A stretch of DNA of 64,000 nt, from assembly GCF_020906515.1 (NCBI RefSeq), contig NC_085855.1, forward strand, positions 62,001 to 126,000, in the 5' to 3' direction. The DNA is from Vanrija pseudolonga (lineage: Eukaryota; Basidiomycota; Tremellomycetes; Trichosporonales; Trichosporonaceae). Both the position numbers and the translations under genes were made by a program. The notes below the pieces were generated by a model. The model worked only from the letters and a program-made list of their open reading frames with translations, ran no database searches and was not told the origin of the DNA. Below, piece after piece: positions 29,552 to 39,708 of the stretch. Every line of letters starts with the position of its first letter. Position 1 is the first letter of the stretch.

Positions 29552-31576
29552 TCAGTCTACAAATGTGATCTTCACTCGCCCCCACGCTCCTGGGTCCTCG
29601 GCCGCCGCCTCTGCCGCCGCCGCCTGACGAGTAAATTTGCTGTGCGGCTCAAACGACAGCACACGGATACCAACTGTAAAGTCAGCGCCGCAGCCGCCGG
29701 GTTCCCCACGCCACACTTACCCGAGCTCGGCACCTCTCCAGCATACTGCATCCCCTTGAACCCCTTCGTCGCCTGGGCATACTCCTCCTGGAGGTACGGC
29801 TCGAGGCTGACCACCTCAAGCAGGCCGGTCGGCGTGGCAATGTTCGTGTCCGCCTGGCGCCAGTGCTCGGCGGGGTACGGGAACCCGTGGGTGATCTGCA
29901 CTACTGGCACTTGGGCGTTTTGGATGTCGTCCAGGTCGATGAGGAGCGCGCCAAGGTCCATCTGGCACACGACGCGGTGGCCGATGACCTGGATGCCAGT
30001 GAACGAGGGACCGACGACAAACCTGAAGATGCGCGACGTCACGAGCGCGGCTTGCGTTTCCTCGTCCAGCTCGGAAGAGACAATCTCCTCCAGGAGCGTG
30101 GCGTAGTCTGGTATCACGACAAAGCCGGTGTCGCCCTCCCACACGAGGTGGCGGTCGGCAACCGTCACACTGGCGTCGTCAGCAGAGCCGCAGCATCCAA
30201 CCTACCTGCTGTTATCCAGCTCCCACTGGTAGAATGTCACAGCGGAGTCTGTGAACCACTCGCGCGTTGCACGTTCTACCGCGACGACGCGCGCCGCCCC
30301 CGGTGTAACGGGCACAGCCTCGTCTCCGTCGCCCAATGCCCACTCGGCGATGGGCCTCCGTGAAGCCAGCATGTCGGGGGTCACGTCGAACGTCGGCCCG
30401 GGGTTTGCGGCAAAGGATGGCTCCAGCCGACCGTCGAGGGCGAGCACCAAGGTGTCGTAGCTCCCAAAGCCGCGGTTCCAGATGAAGATCCCCCCCTCCT
30501 CCTCGGGCATGACGAAGATGTGCTCGTTGTCGAGGACGACGTACTGGCGTCAGCGCGTTCGCCTTGGCCGACTCACGTCAAACAAGTTGGTTTCCGCGAG
30601 CTCGCGCTCCCAGCCGCCGCGGGTCCGCCGGCCACCGGCAGCATAGCGCCCCTTGACCTCGCACAGCTGGCTGTGGTACACGACCCCGCCGCCGCTGAAC
30701 GCAGCCGTGAGGCCGATTACGCCGCTCCAGTCGTAGTCGAGGTGGAAGGCATACCGCTCCCGCATGACTGGGAGGGTCGTATCCTCGAGCACGGCAAACG
30801 TGCAGAGGTAGCGCAGGCCGCACACGCGCGCCTCGGGGTCCTGGTTGGGGTCCTGGATTCGCTGGATAGACGAGAAGCGCGCAAAGTCTGCCTCGGTCAC
30901 CCACACTTGGGCCGTGGGGCCGTCCTCTCGCTCCTCGAGGCGCAAGGCGAGCGGTCCCATCCCGCGCACTGGCTTGGCGTAGATCATGTCCAGGGGGAGC
31001 GGCTCGGCGCGGTGGTACTGCAGGTGCTTGTCCACCGTGAATGCGTCGAGCGGCGGCAGGCCTGCGGGGGGATGACCTTCTGCAGCCTCGGCCGGCACAG
31101 CCGCTTCACCTTCCACTTCCTCCTCGGCATCGTTGGTCCCTTCTTTAGGTCGGACCGTAACGACCACCTCGCCATTGTACGAGTTCACCGTCGACACCAG
31201 CTGGCCAGCAGGCGCGCCAGCAAGCACCGGGACCCAGCGCACCGTCGGGCGCAGGCCGACCGCCTCGACCTCGGCTTCATACGCGCTCCGCAGGGCTGGG
31301 GTCAGAAACGCACCAGCACGCAAACCCACCCATCGCGCGCCAGCTGATCTGCCCGTGGCGAGTCAAGCTGCGTGTCGCCTCGAGCCGCGCCTCGACGTCG
31401 CGCGGGTCGCCCCCGAGCGCCTTGACGCGTTTCTTAATGGCCGGGAGGAAGAGCGACGCCCATCCGCGCGACACGGTCGCTGCGACGCCGAGCTCGCGCG
31501 CGCCCATGTGCTCTGCGAGCACGAGGAGCAGCTCGCGCGGAAGGCGCGGCTTTGGCTTTGGCTTCCACTCTGTCAT
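29552..31576 (-). CDS. F-box protein of unknown function (array copy C)
   Basis: Five exons in transcript order, 31576..31330, 31295..30577, 30543..30206, 30169..29721 and 29673..29552, give 624 residues. Introns are 33-46 nt. The N-terminal F-box reads LPRELLLVLAEHMGARELGVAATVSRGW. The remainder parallels copy B block by block, including exon 3 of identical length (338 nt). It lacks the intron that copy B has inside the equivalent of exon 4, and it lacks the acidic insertion. The protein ends in an Ala/Glu-rich stretch after VGIRVLSFEPHSKF. Together with copies A and B this is a head-to-tail array on one strand, so unequal crossing-over is the likely origin. Confidence 0.78.
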
Positions 31577-32817
31577 GGTGTGAGGTGTGTTAGAGACGTA
31601 TCATGCACGCTGCTTGTCATTGTGGACTGCAGTGTGCGACGCGTCGAATGCGGGAGCGGGGTCGCGTTTGAGGATGACCGCCCCGCCCCGCGTCGGCGTC
31701 GTGATCGATCATGTGTGCCTGCCTGCATTGCCGTGATGTCAGCGAACATGAGCAGTCTCTATTACATTGTTGTCATGTCAACGCTGGCATCGAGAGTTGC
31801 CGATGCTCCTGTTAAAGACGTGAACGACGCCAACGGTGACAATGTCGCCGATGCACACGCCTCAATGCACGAGCCGCGCCAAGAGCTGGTCTATGCGGGC
31901 TGGCGCAGGCGCGTGCACTCGATACGAGCCTGCTCGGTGCGAGGCGAGCTCCTCAGGGCCGTCAGCATCCCAGGAGAGCTCCGAGGGCTCCGAGGGCTCC
32001 GACCAGCTGAGGAGGCTTCCGCCGTCCAATCCGCAGGGTGCTGCGGCGCCGCCAACCGGGCTTGGCTGCGGATGACACCGGTGAGAAGAAAACCCAAGCT
32101 GCTGGCCAAGGCAGGCAGCCAGCTCGCGCGCCCATGTCCATCCAAAAGGCAGGCGTCTGGCGCGCTCCACAAAGGGCGAGCCGCTGCCGAGCTAGTAACC
32201 TTTGACTGTAAGCGCGTGACGTCGTCGGAGACCTCCAAGGTTAGTGCTGAAGGTCATATGCCGGCGCTTCCCCCACTCCCTCGATGACGGCGTGGCGAGC
32301 TCAGGGCCGAGCAGGTGGGGGGTGGACGGGAGGGCTTTTGCTCTCGCTCTCGTCAGTTGCCTGCCCTCCTGGATCCAGGCGTCTGCCTGCACCGCATCGC
32401 ATGACCGAGATAATATGAGGCTCGGGGCGCCGTGCGCTGAGGCAGGCAAGTTGCCGTCAGTGTTGGGAACTTTGGGAACCTTGCCAGCGTGGGCGGGCAG
32501 AGGGAGCGCACGCTTGGCGGCGCGAGTGGCGGAATACAAAGGGCTGCAGGGCGAGAGGCAAATGGGTCAGGCTGTCAATGAGGGGCAGTCAGCGGGTCAT
32601 GGGTCAGTGGGTCAACCTTACCTGATGCTGCATTGTAGCATGAGGGCAAGAGCAAGACGTAGAGAGCATTAACTGAACAGGAAAGATTGGCATTGAGAGG
32701 GTCAGATGCGCGTCAACGGATGTACAACGTGGGGGGCGACCTCCAGGACATCCTGCTCGCCTCCATGCCTGCCTTTACATCTTCTCGACGTCGACTGACA
32801 CTCGTTTCTTTGCAGTC
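31577..32817. other. 1.2-kb divergent intergenic region
   Basis: This separates copy C (minus) from the GT17 gene (plus). It includes a three-copy 9-bp repeat at 31978-32004 (gctccgagg). I see no gene in it. Confidence 0.4.
31978..32004. repeat. 9-bp tandem repeat, three copies
   Basis: gctccgagg occurs at 31978, 31987 and, with two changes, 31996. Confidence 0.7.
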
Positions 32818-34081
32818 ATGGACCACCGCAAGCCGCCAATACTCCCTACCACCAGCTCGTCGCCGCCGCCCAGCCCGCGGCGGATACCGGTGCTCGGCGC
32901 GGTCGCCGCCGCGGCCAACAAGCTGACCCGTCGCCCCCTCCGCGCGGCGCTGGTCGGCACGATCGCGCTCCTCGTCCTGCTGTACAACGCGCACGCGATA
33001 TCCACTCTGCGGCGGGACGTGGGGTACATCCTCCGGCCACTATGGGACACGCCCGAGCCCGCGTTCAACGTCATCAAGCACTTCCCGCGCGCTGGCGACG
33101 ACAACGACGAACAATGGTGCGGCGCGCACGGCTGGGCCACCCGGCGCGGGGGCAAGCCCGTCGTCGTCGACGCCGTGCCCGTGTCCACCGAGCTCGACAT
33201 GCTCGAGATCCGATGGCGCGAGTACGCGCCGTTCGTGGACATCCTGCTTGTCGTCGAGTCCAACATGACCTTTGCGGGCACGCCCAAGCCGCTGCACTTT
33301 GCCGCGCACCGCGCGCGCTTCGAGCGCATCGCGCACGACGCAGGCGCCAAGCTCGTCTACCGCGCCGTGACGGACTTTGAGCCCAACCTGCCCTCGGGGA
33401 GCTTCAAGAACGAGGCGTGCCAGCGGCAGGCGATATCAGACCTCATCGCCGCCGAGCGCGGGTCCGGCGCGATCCCGCCCGGCGCGCTCATCATCCAGTC
33501 GGACGTCGACGAGATCGTGTCCCGCGACACGCTGCAGCTGCTCACCATGTGCAGCGGGTTCCCCTCGCAGCTCCACCTCCAGGTCGACAACTACCTCTAC
33601 AGCTACGACCAGCCGCTCAACGACGGCGGGTACTGGCGCCCCCGCGTCGTGACGGTGCCTGCCGGCGGCGAGGGGGTAGACTACCACCACGGCCGCGGCA
33701 GCGACGACCTGCTCGCCGCTGCGGGGTGGCACTGCTCCTTCTGCTTCCCGACGCTGCAGGACATGCGTGCCAAGATGACGGGATACTCGCACAACGACCG
33801 GCTGACGAGCGCAAGGTTGCTCGACGAGAGGAGGCTCAGACGGCGCGTGTGCGAGGGGCGCGACCCGTTCGGCATGTGGGCGGTGGGTCGAGCTCGCTTT
33901 CACTTCGATGTGGTTCACCGCTAACACCCCATAGGAGGCTTTCACGTTCCGCGACGTGATCGCACACAGCGGCCCCACGCGCAGGCGCAACGCGTTCCTC
34001 CACGTCCCCGTCGCGCTCAAGGAGGAGCCAGAGCGGTTCAGCTACCTCCTTGACAAGGGGTGTGAGCGGCCGAACAAGTAA
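32818..34081 (+). CDS. GT17-family glycosyltransferase (MGAT3-like), type II membrane protein
   Basis: Two exons, 32818..33882 and 33935..34081 (52-nt intron ending CATAG, phase 0), give 403 residues. A Pro/Ser-rich cytosolic tail of ~40 residues precedes one membrane anchor (ALVGTIALLVLLYNAHAI, ~44-61), typical of Golgi enzymes. The lumenal part has the GT17 layout: DAVPVSTELDMLEIRW, FVDILLVVESNMTFAGTPKPLHF, and the metal-binding DVDE in LIIQSDVDEI. GWHCSFCFP and GYSHNDRL come near the end. The founding enzyme adds bisecting beta-1,4-GlcNAc to N-glycans. Fungal homologs are common but their acceptors are not established. The final exon supplies a short basic C-terminus. Confidence 0.85.
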
Positions 34082-34685
34082 AAGTCGAACATACCGAGCG
34101 AGGGAGGCGAAGCGAGCGAGGCGGTGCCGAGTGAACAGTCTGGGCTCTTCATCTTCCCGAGATTGCTGTCGATGCGCGGAGAGTGGCCGCTCGAGGTGTA
34201 GACCGGGACGTTGGAGCGGACCGCTGCCCGCTCGGCGCGTCGGCGTCCTCGCGGTGCCTCTTCCTCCAGCTCTGTCTTATGCCTAGCTCGACACGCCTGG
34301 CGACTACCCAGCTCATCGGCGTCTCTCGCCTTGCCGTGTCTCGTCTGGCCGCCACTCGATGCAACCGCCCTCTCAACGAGCTGCCCCCCCGGGCCCCCCT
34401 CCCCCCCCTGGCGAACACACAACACCCAGCACACCCCCTAATCCATCTTGCTTGCCCCTACAGCAGACACTGCATCTATCCATTGTACCCGTGTATACAA
34501 TACACCCATCTTGTACTCCCCCTTGCATCATGTACAACTTGTCAATAGCAGTGCGGCCACTGGCCGGATTGGCCCGTCAGTCGTATCGGCCCGGCCCGAC
34601 GACTCCGGAACAATGACGCCACTACTTAGTGACTCGCATCTCACTCACACCCTCGACTTTGTGCATCACACACTCCTCCACAAAA
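34082..34685. other. intergenic region with a C-run tract
   Basis: No gene is seen. At 34384-34408 there are three runs of six or more C separated by very short spacers. The minus strand would be G-rich and might form a G-quadruplex if a fourth run joins. The promoter of the VOC gene should lie in the right part. Confidence 0.4.
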
Positions 34686-35254
34686 ATGGCATCCTACACC
34701 CCCTACGCGATCCAGCACATCAACCTCTCGGTCCCAGAGGGCACGCTGCACCTCGCGGAAGAGTTCTACGGCGAGGTGATTGGGTTCCCTAGCGACCCGG
34801 TGCCGAGCCTGCAGAAGGACTCGTTGCGGTGGTGAGTCGCGGGCATCCATCGTCGCTCCCCTCACCTTCCACTGACAATGACGCCAGGTTCCGTGTCGGC
34901 GGCGGACAGCAGGTGAGCCTGCACCGATTCGACAGAAGTGACGGCCCTGACTCGCCCAGATCCACATCAGCTTCGACACCCCCACACGCCCGGATACCCG
35001 CGCCCATCCATGCTTCTCCCTCCCGACCCCCGAGGCGCTCAACGCCCTGCAGACGCGGATTTGGGAGCATAGGTCCAAGGGCGGCCCGGCGGCTGCGCTC
35101 GCTGCTGACCAGCCAGGAGAGGAGAACTCTGGCTCCAAGGTGCGTCGAGGTGGTGTGCAGTGCTGACACTTGCCAGGGCGTGGAGTACCCCACGCGCTTC
35201 TTTGCGCGCGACTATGCGGGTAACAGGCTCGAGTTCAACGTTCACCCGCAGTGA
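34686..35254 (+). CDS. small VOC-superfamily (glyoxalase/dioxygenase fold) protein
   Basis: Four exons, 34686..34831, 34888..34912, 34960..35139 and 35177..35254, give 142 residues; exon 2 is only 25 nt. The start IQHINLSVPEGTLHLAEEFYGEVIGFP and the end FARDYAGNRLEFN are the two halves of a vicinal-oxygen-chelate module. QIHISF supplies a His/strand between them, and the Glu of RLEF is a usual metal ligand. Proteins of this size work as dimers in lactoylglutathione lyases, bleomycin-resistance proteins and extradiol dioxygenases. No specific activity can be inferred. Confidence 0.75.
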
Positions 35255-35318
35255 TGATGCAGTGATGTGCATAGGCAGACGTGCGGCGTGTGCACTGAGA
35301 ACAACACATGCCCCGTGT

Positions 35319-36950
35319 CTACTGACGGCTGACCACGACCACGTCGCTCCACTCCTGCCCCCAGCTCCCAGCAATCGCGACAGCCGTCTTGCTCCGCGCG
35401 CGCAGCTTTGGCCCGACGAAGATGAGTGCCAGCGGCGCAGCCGCCAGCGCGGTCGAGATGCTCGCGACCAGTGTCGAGGCTTGCGGGTACCCGAGGTGGT
35501 TGTACATCACCCCCGCGGCGAGCGGGAGCGTGCCGGCCATGAAGCCGCGCACGAAGCTGTGCGCCGCCTGCGCCGACGACGAGTAGGTCTCGTACGCGTC
35601 GGCAAAGTAGTTTCTGCGGCGTCAGCCTTGCCTCTCACGGCGACGTACACAACCCCGCAGTACATGATGTACACGCCCCACATGGCGCCGGAGAGGAATA
35701 TGGCGGGCACGATCCACGGCACGCTCGGCCTGCCAGTCCACGCATAAGCGTACATGCACGCCGGGAACAGCAGCCCGCCCGACGCAGACCAGTACAGGCG
35801 TACCTCTGGGGTCGCGGCCCCGCTCGCGACCGCGCGGCGGTAGATGCGCTCCTGGTGGAAATTTGACGCAAAGCCCAGCAGCCCGCCGACGAGCGTGGAC
35901 AGCAGCGACAGGCCCGTGAGGCCCGCGTTCCACCCGTACTGCCCGAACACGGCGAGCGTCGCGCTGCTCCCGAGGTAGATGCAGCTCCAGGCGAACCCGA
36001 TCCACAACGACATGGCCGTCACGATCGGCTCAGTGCAGAGGAAGGTGAGGGGGCGGAGGACTGCCGTGCGGGCGAGGTGCGCGAGGCTCTTCGCCTCGAG
36101 CTGGTGTGCGCCGACGTGCAGCCGTCCCGTCGAGGCCGTCAGCCGCGCGGCCTTGCGCGCCGCGATCGCCTCGGCGCGCGTCTCGACCATGAACGCATAG
36201 TTGAGCACGACGGACACGACGCACGCGAGCGCCTGGATCCCATAGCACCACTGCACGCCGAGCTTCATCGCCACGAAGCCGAACGCGGCGCCGCCGAGCG
36301 AGTTGCCAGCGTAGTTGGCCAGCGCCATCATGTTCATCGCTAGCCCGCGCTCGCGCGGCGCGTACATGTCTGCGATTGTGCCCCCGACAAGCGCGTTGCC
36401 GGCGGCGAGGGCAGTGCCTTGGATGAAGCGGGTCACCAGGAGGGCGGGGTACGAGTGTGTCCAGATCTGCGGGATGAACGCGAGGGTGTTGCTGCGGGTG
36501 TTAGTGGCGGCTACATGGCAGGGCAGACCTACACAACCATCGCGACGCGGTATACCCCCGCGCGGCCCCACACCTCGCTGAGCGGCGCAAAGACGAGCGA
36601 GAATACCGCCATGGGCACCATGTACACCGTCAGACTGAGCGCGTAGGCGGTGCGCGAGACGCCGAACCACGCCATGCCGGACGGCGTCATGACGCCGACT
36701 GACGTCGCCATGATCGCCGTTAGGAAGAGGACGTACGCTGCGATGGCGGTATTGAGGGCTTTCTTGGACGGGGAGAAGTTGGCCGGGTGCTGGGTGTTAG
36801 GGGTGGCGCTGGCTGCGGCGACCGGCTTACTTCTGGGTCATCGGGGGTGAGGGAGACGACGATGGGCGATGCGTCGACCGCGGCATTAGGTGCCACCGTG
36901 TCGACCGCGGGGACGACTTTGGACTCTGTATCTGGGTTTGAGGCGGACAT
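35319..36950 (-). CDS. MFS multidrug-type transporter (DHA1-like)
   Basis: Four exons in transcript order, 36950..36831, 36789..36533, 36491..35649 and 35613..35319, give 504 residues. Introns are 41, 41 and 35 nt. NFSPSKKALNTAIAAYVLFLTAI opens the first helix. VFAPLSEVWGRAGVYRVAMVV carries the loop 2-3 motif A region, and LVTRFIQGTALAAGNALVGGTIADMYAPRERG the motif B/C region of 12-helix drug:H+ antiporters. The last splice uses GTACGT rather than an in-frame GTGAGA downstream, because only the former restores VVNYFADAYETYSSS. The natural substrate is unknown. The 65-bp gap to the VOC gene is convergent. Confidence 0.82.
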
Positions 36951-37592
36951 GTCGCTGTACCAGAGATACCAAGATGCTCGTTGTCTGATTAACTGCTGCT
37001 GCCTTGATAATGTACCACAGAGGAGCCTCAATGACATCAGGGACCATCAAATTCGAGTGCCACAGTCGTTGTCCTGCAGGCACTTGGAGGCACTTGGAGG
37101 CACTTGGAGGCACCTGGGCAGAAAGGGGAGGAGGGTACATTGCGACTTTGCTGCCGAATTTGATGAACCCCGGCGTTTGGTGATTGAGGAGACAGACACT
37201 GGGGGATGCCGAGCCGGAAACAACAGCACAGTGATCTCCCTCGGTTGGTCGGCGAGTGCCAAGGCTCACGGAGAGCGCCGCCCCCTCCGTCGGTGAGCCG
37301 ACGAGCACGACGCAGTCGGCGCCGAGGCAGCGACACCAGTGTCAGTCATCAGATTGCCTAAGCCACCAGCCTTGCCTGTCGGGCCTGTCGGATCGGGTTG
37401 TGGCTCACGTGGCATCGCACATGGCCGGTGCGGCGATGCGGCGACCAACGGCGACTAGGCTAGGCCGAGGGGGGTGAGAGGTGCGGCATCACGTCATTGC
37501 GCGTGCACGCACACTGAAATCGTATCTGGCATCGTGAACGACTACTTAGCCAGCACGACCAACGTCGCATGCTGCATACCCAGTAACCCATC
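36951..37592. other. divergent intergenic region with a 10-bp tandem repeat
   Basis: Promoters of the MFS gene (minus) and the first DUF3224-like gene (plus) should lie here. Apart from the repeat at 37079 nothing stands out. Confidence 0.4.
37079..37118. repeat. 10-bp tandem repeat, about four copies
   Basis: ggcacttgga occurs three times in direct succession, followed by a diverged fourth copy (ggcacctggg). Confidence 0.8.
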
Positions 37593-38173
37593 ATGGCCCC
37601 AGTCACTTGTGAGTCTAGTCCCCCCGTCGACGCCACGCCACGCGCCGCTCACGCCACGCCACAGTCACGGTCAAGTTCATCGGGCGCCCGTCGCCCCCCA
37701 CGAAGCTCAAGGTGAACGGCGAGGAGCCGGACGGAGAGATCCTGCTGTACAACTCTTCGCGGCAGATTGTGGGCGAGGAGGCGAACGGGGAGAGCACGGC
37801 CGCGTTCATCGTGTGAGTGGGCGCGGCGATTCCTCCTCCCCACCACTGACTCCTCTTCCCCCAGCTCGACCTTCACCGACGCGCCCAAGTCGAGCATTGC
37901 GTGTGAGTCTTAGCTCTGTCCGAGCCACGCTCACCCCTAGCGGGCATCTACTACTTCCAGGGCACGATCCTAGGCAAGAAGGGACACTTCTCCGCGACGC
38001 TCGGCGGGCCGACAAACTACCCCATCATCAGTGCGCATTTCGAGATCATCCCCGAGACGACTGGTGGCGAGTTGAAGGGCTTGACCGGCAAGGGGTGGTA
38101 CGAGCTCGATGTGAGCGAGCCGCATGATCGCAAGGACGGGCGGCCTATCACGTTCTCGGTCGAGCTGCCGTAG
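37593..38173 (+). CDS. DUF3224-like small barrel protein, copy 1
   Basis: Four exons, 37593..37608, 37665..37812, 37865..37902 and 37941..38173, give 144 residues. The first exon holds only five codons plus one base. The protein is mostly beta: TVKFIGRPSPPTKLKVNG, GIYYFQGTILGKKGHFSATLGG, FEIIPETTGGELKGLTGKGWYEL. The Y.FQGTI.GK.G.F...G and G.GEL.GL.G.G blocks fit DUF3224, an allene-oxide-cyclase-like eight-stranded barrel known mainly from bacteria. Its function is unknown. The gene is the left member of a tandem pair. Confidence 0.68.
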
Positions 38174-38938
38174 GGCGCTGGCACTGTTCGTATGTAGCTA
38201 CAGGAGAATTACGCTATGCATAGCGCGTTGGAATTGATGCGCCGCAGTCGAGAGCCGAGGTTGAGTTTAGCGGCGACCTGCGTCGCTCGTGACTGACCTC
38301 TGACGCATGTCAAGGCTAGCTAGTACTGCGCTGCAACACACCTAACTACGCCCAAGATAAGATACGCCGCCTGCGGCGGCGTGTAACAGCCTCTGCATGT
38401 CCATGTCGTCGGCGTGCATTGCCACAAGCTGACCAAGGCCGACAAGATGCTGACAATAACATGACTCTTGGCTGCGGCTAAATCGAGAAAGTCAACTCCG
38501 CAGGCACAAAGGCAGGAATCACCCAGCGCGCGTCACGTCAGCCAAGCCGCCTGCCACAGTGGCGCCGCCGGCGCGCCTTGCCTTGCCGACCTTCCATTGT
38601 TCTGCCAACCCCTCCTCGGCTCCCCTTGCCGCCTCCCCTCCCCTCACCCCTTCCGCCGGGCTGCAACCCGGCCGAGGGCGATCATACATGTGCCCATGAC
38701 GCTCCTGCCGCCGCGGGCACTTACTTGCCTTACATCCACTGATGCAGTGGAGCCGAGCCGAGCCGATTGGTCAGGCCACAAGGAATGCATGCCGCATGCA
38801 CACCGCATGCACGCACGCAACACGACGCTTTGTTCGCCGAGGGTAGCAGCGTAGCGCACGGTACATAACCCACGGCCGGTGGGCCGTAGCGCATACCCCA
38901 TCAGCAACAACAACAGTTACAAAAACAAAAAAGACACC
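38174..38938. other. spacer between the two DUF3224-like genes
   Basis: No gene is visible. The right end carries an A-rich tract (caaaaacaaaaaagac) just before the second start. Confidence 0.4.
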
Positions 38939-39500
38939 ATGGCGCCCGTCTCCTGTACGTCGAGCTGGCGCGCTCGCCGGGCATCGCGAGCTCCACTGAC
39001 CCCCTCCCAGTCACAGCCAAGTCGTACTGCCGCGGCGGCGAGCCGACCCCGCTCAAGGTCAACGGCAACACGCCCGAGGGCCAGGTGCTCTTCTACGACT
39101 TTTCGCGCCGGCTCGAGGGCGACGCGCAGGGCGAGGCGACGGCCGCGTTCGTGGCCGCGTCGCACGCCGCCAACCGGGAGAGCAATACCGCAGCCGGCGT
39201 CTTCTACTTTGAGGGCACGATCCGCGGCAAGAAGGGCTGGTTCAGCGCCACGCTCACTGGGGTGCTGGATTTCCCGCGCATCGAGTCCAAGTTTGAGATT
39301 ATCGAGGCGGCGACTGGGTGAGTGCGGCGTCGAGGGGTGGGGATCGGGTTGTTGCGGTTGGCTGGGCTGGCAGCGTCGCTGACACACCCAGCGGCGAGCT
39401 CGCTGGCCTCAAGGGCCGCGGATGGTACATCATCGGCGAGATGGACCCCACTGGCCATGACGACGGCAACGACCTGCACTTTGAGGTCGACCTGCCTTAG
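38939..39500 (+). CDS. DUF3224-like small barrel protein, copy 2
   Basis: Three exons, 38939..38954, 39011..39317 and 39392..39500, give 143 residues. The first exon (16 nt) and first intron (56 nt) have the same lengths and phase as in copy 1, showing common descent. PTPLKVNGNTPEGQVLFYDFSR, VFYFEGTIRGKKGWFSATLTG and GGELAGLKGRGWYIIGE parallel copy 1. Introns 2 and 3 of copy 1 are missing here, while copy 2 has a 74-nt intron inside the GGEL motif codon that copy 1 lacks. Confidence 0.7.
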
Positions 39501-39708
39501 AGTAGACGGCGGACATGTATACGCCGGATAGTGGGTTCATATGGCGTGCGTGCCCTTAGAGGTTACTTGAGGACGCCGCCGCACGTTGCTGCCTGCACAC
39601 ATGCACTTCATACATTCTATACATCATCATCATCATGCTGCTTTTTCCTACAACTATCGCGCGCTAGAGCATGCTTGGCGTGCGGCTAGCTAGACCCTTG
39701 GCATGCGG

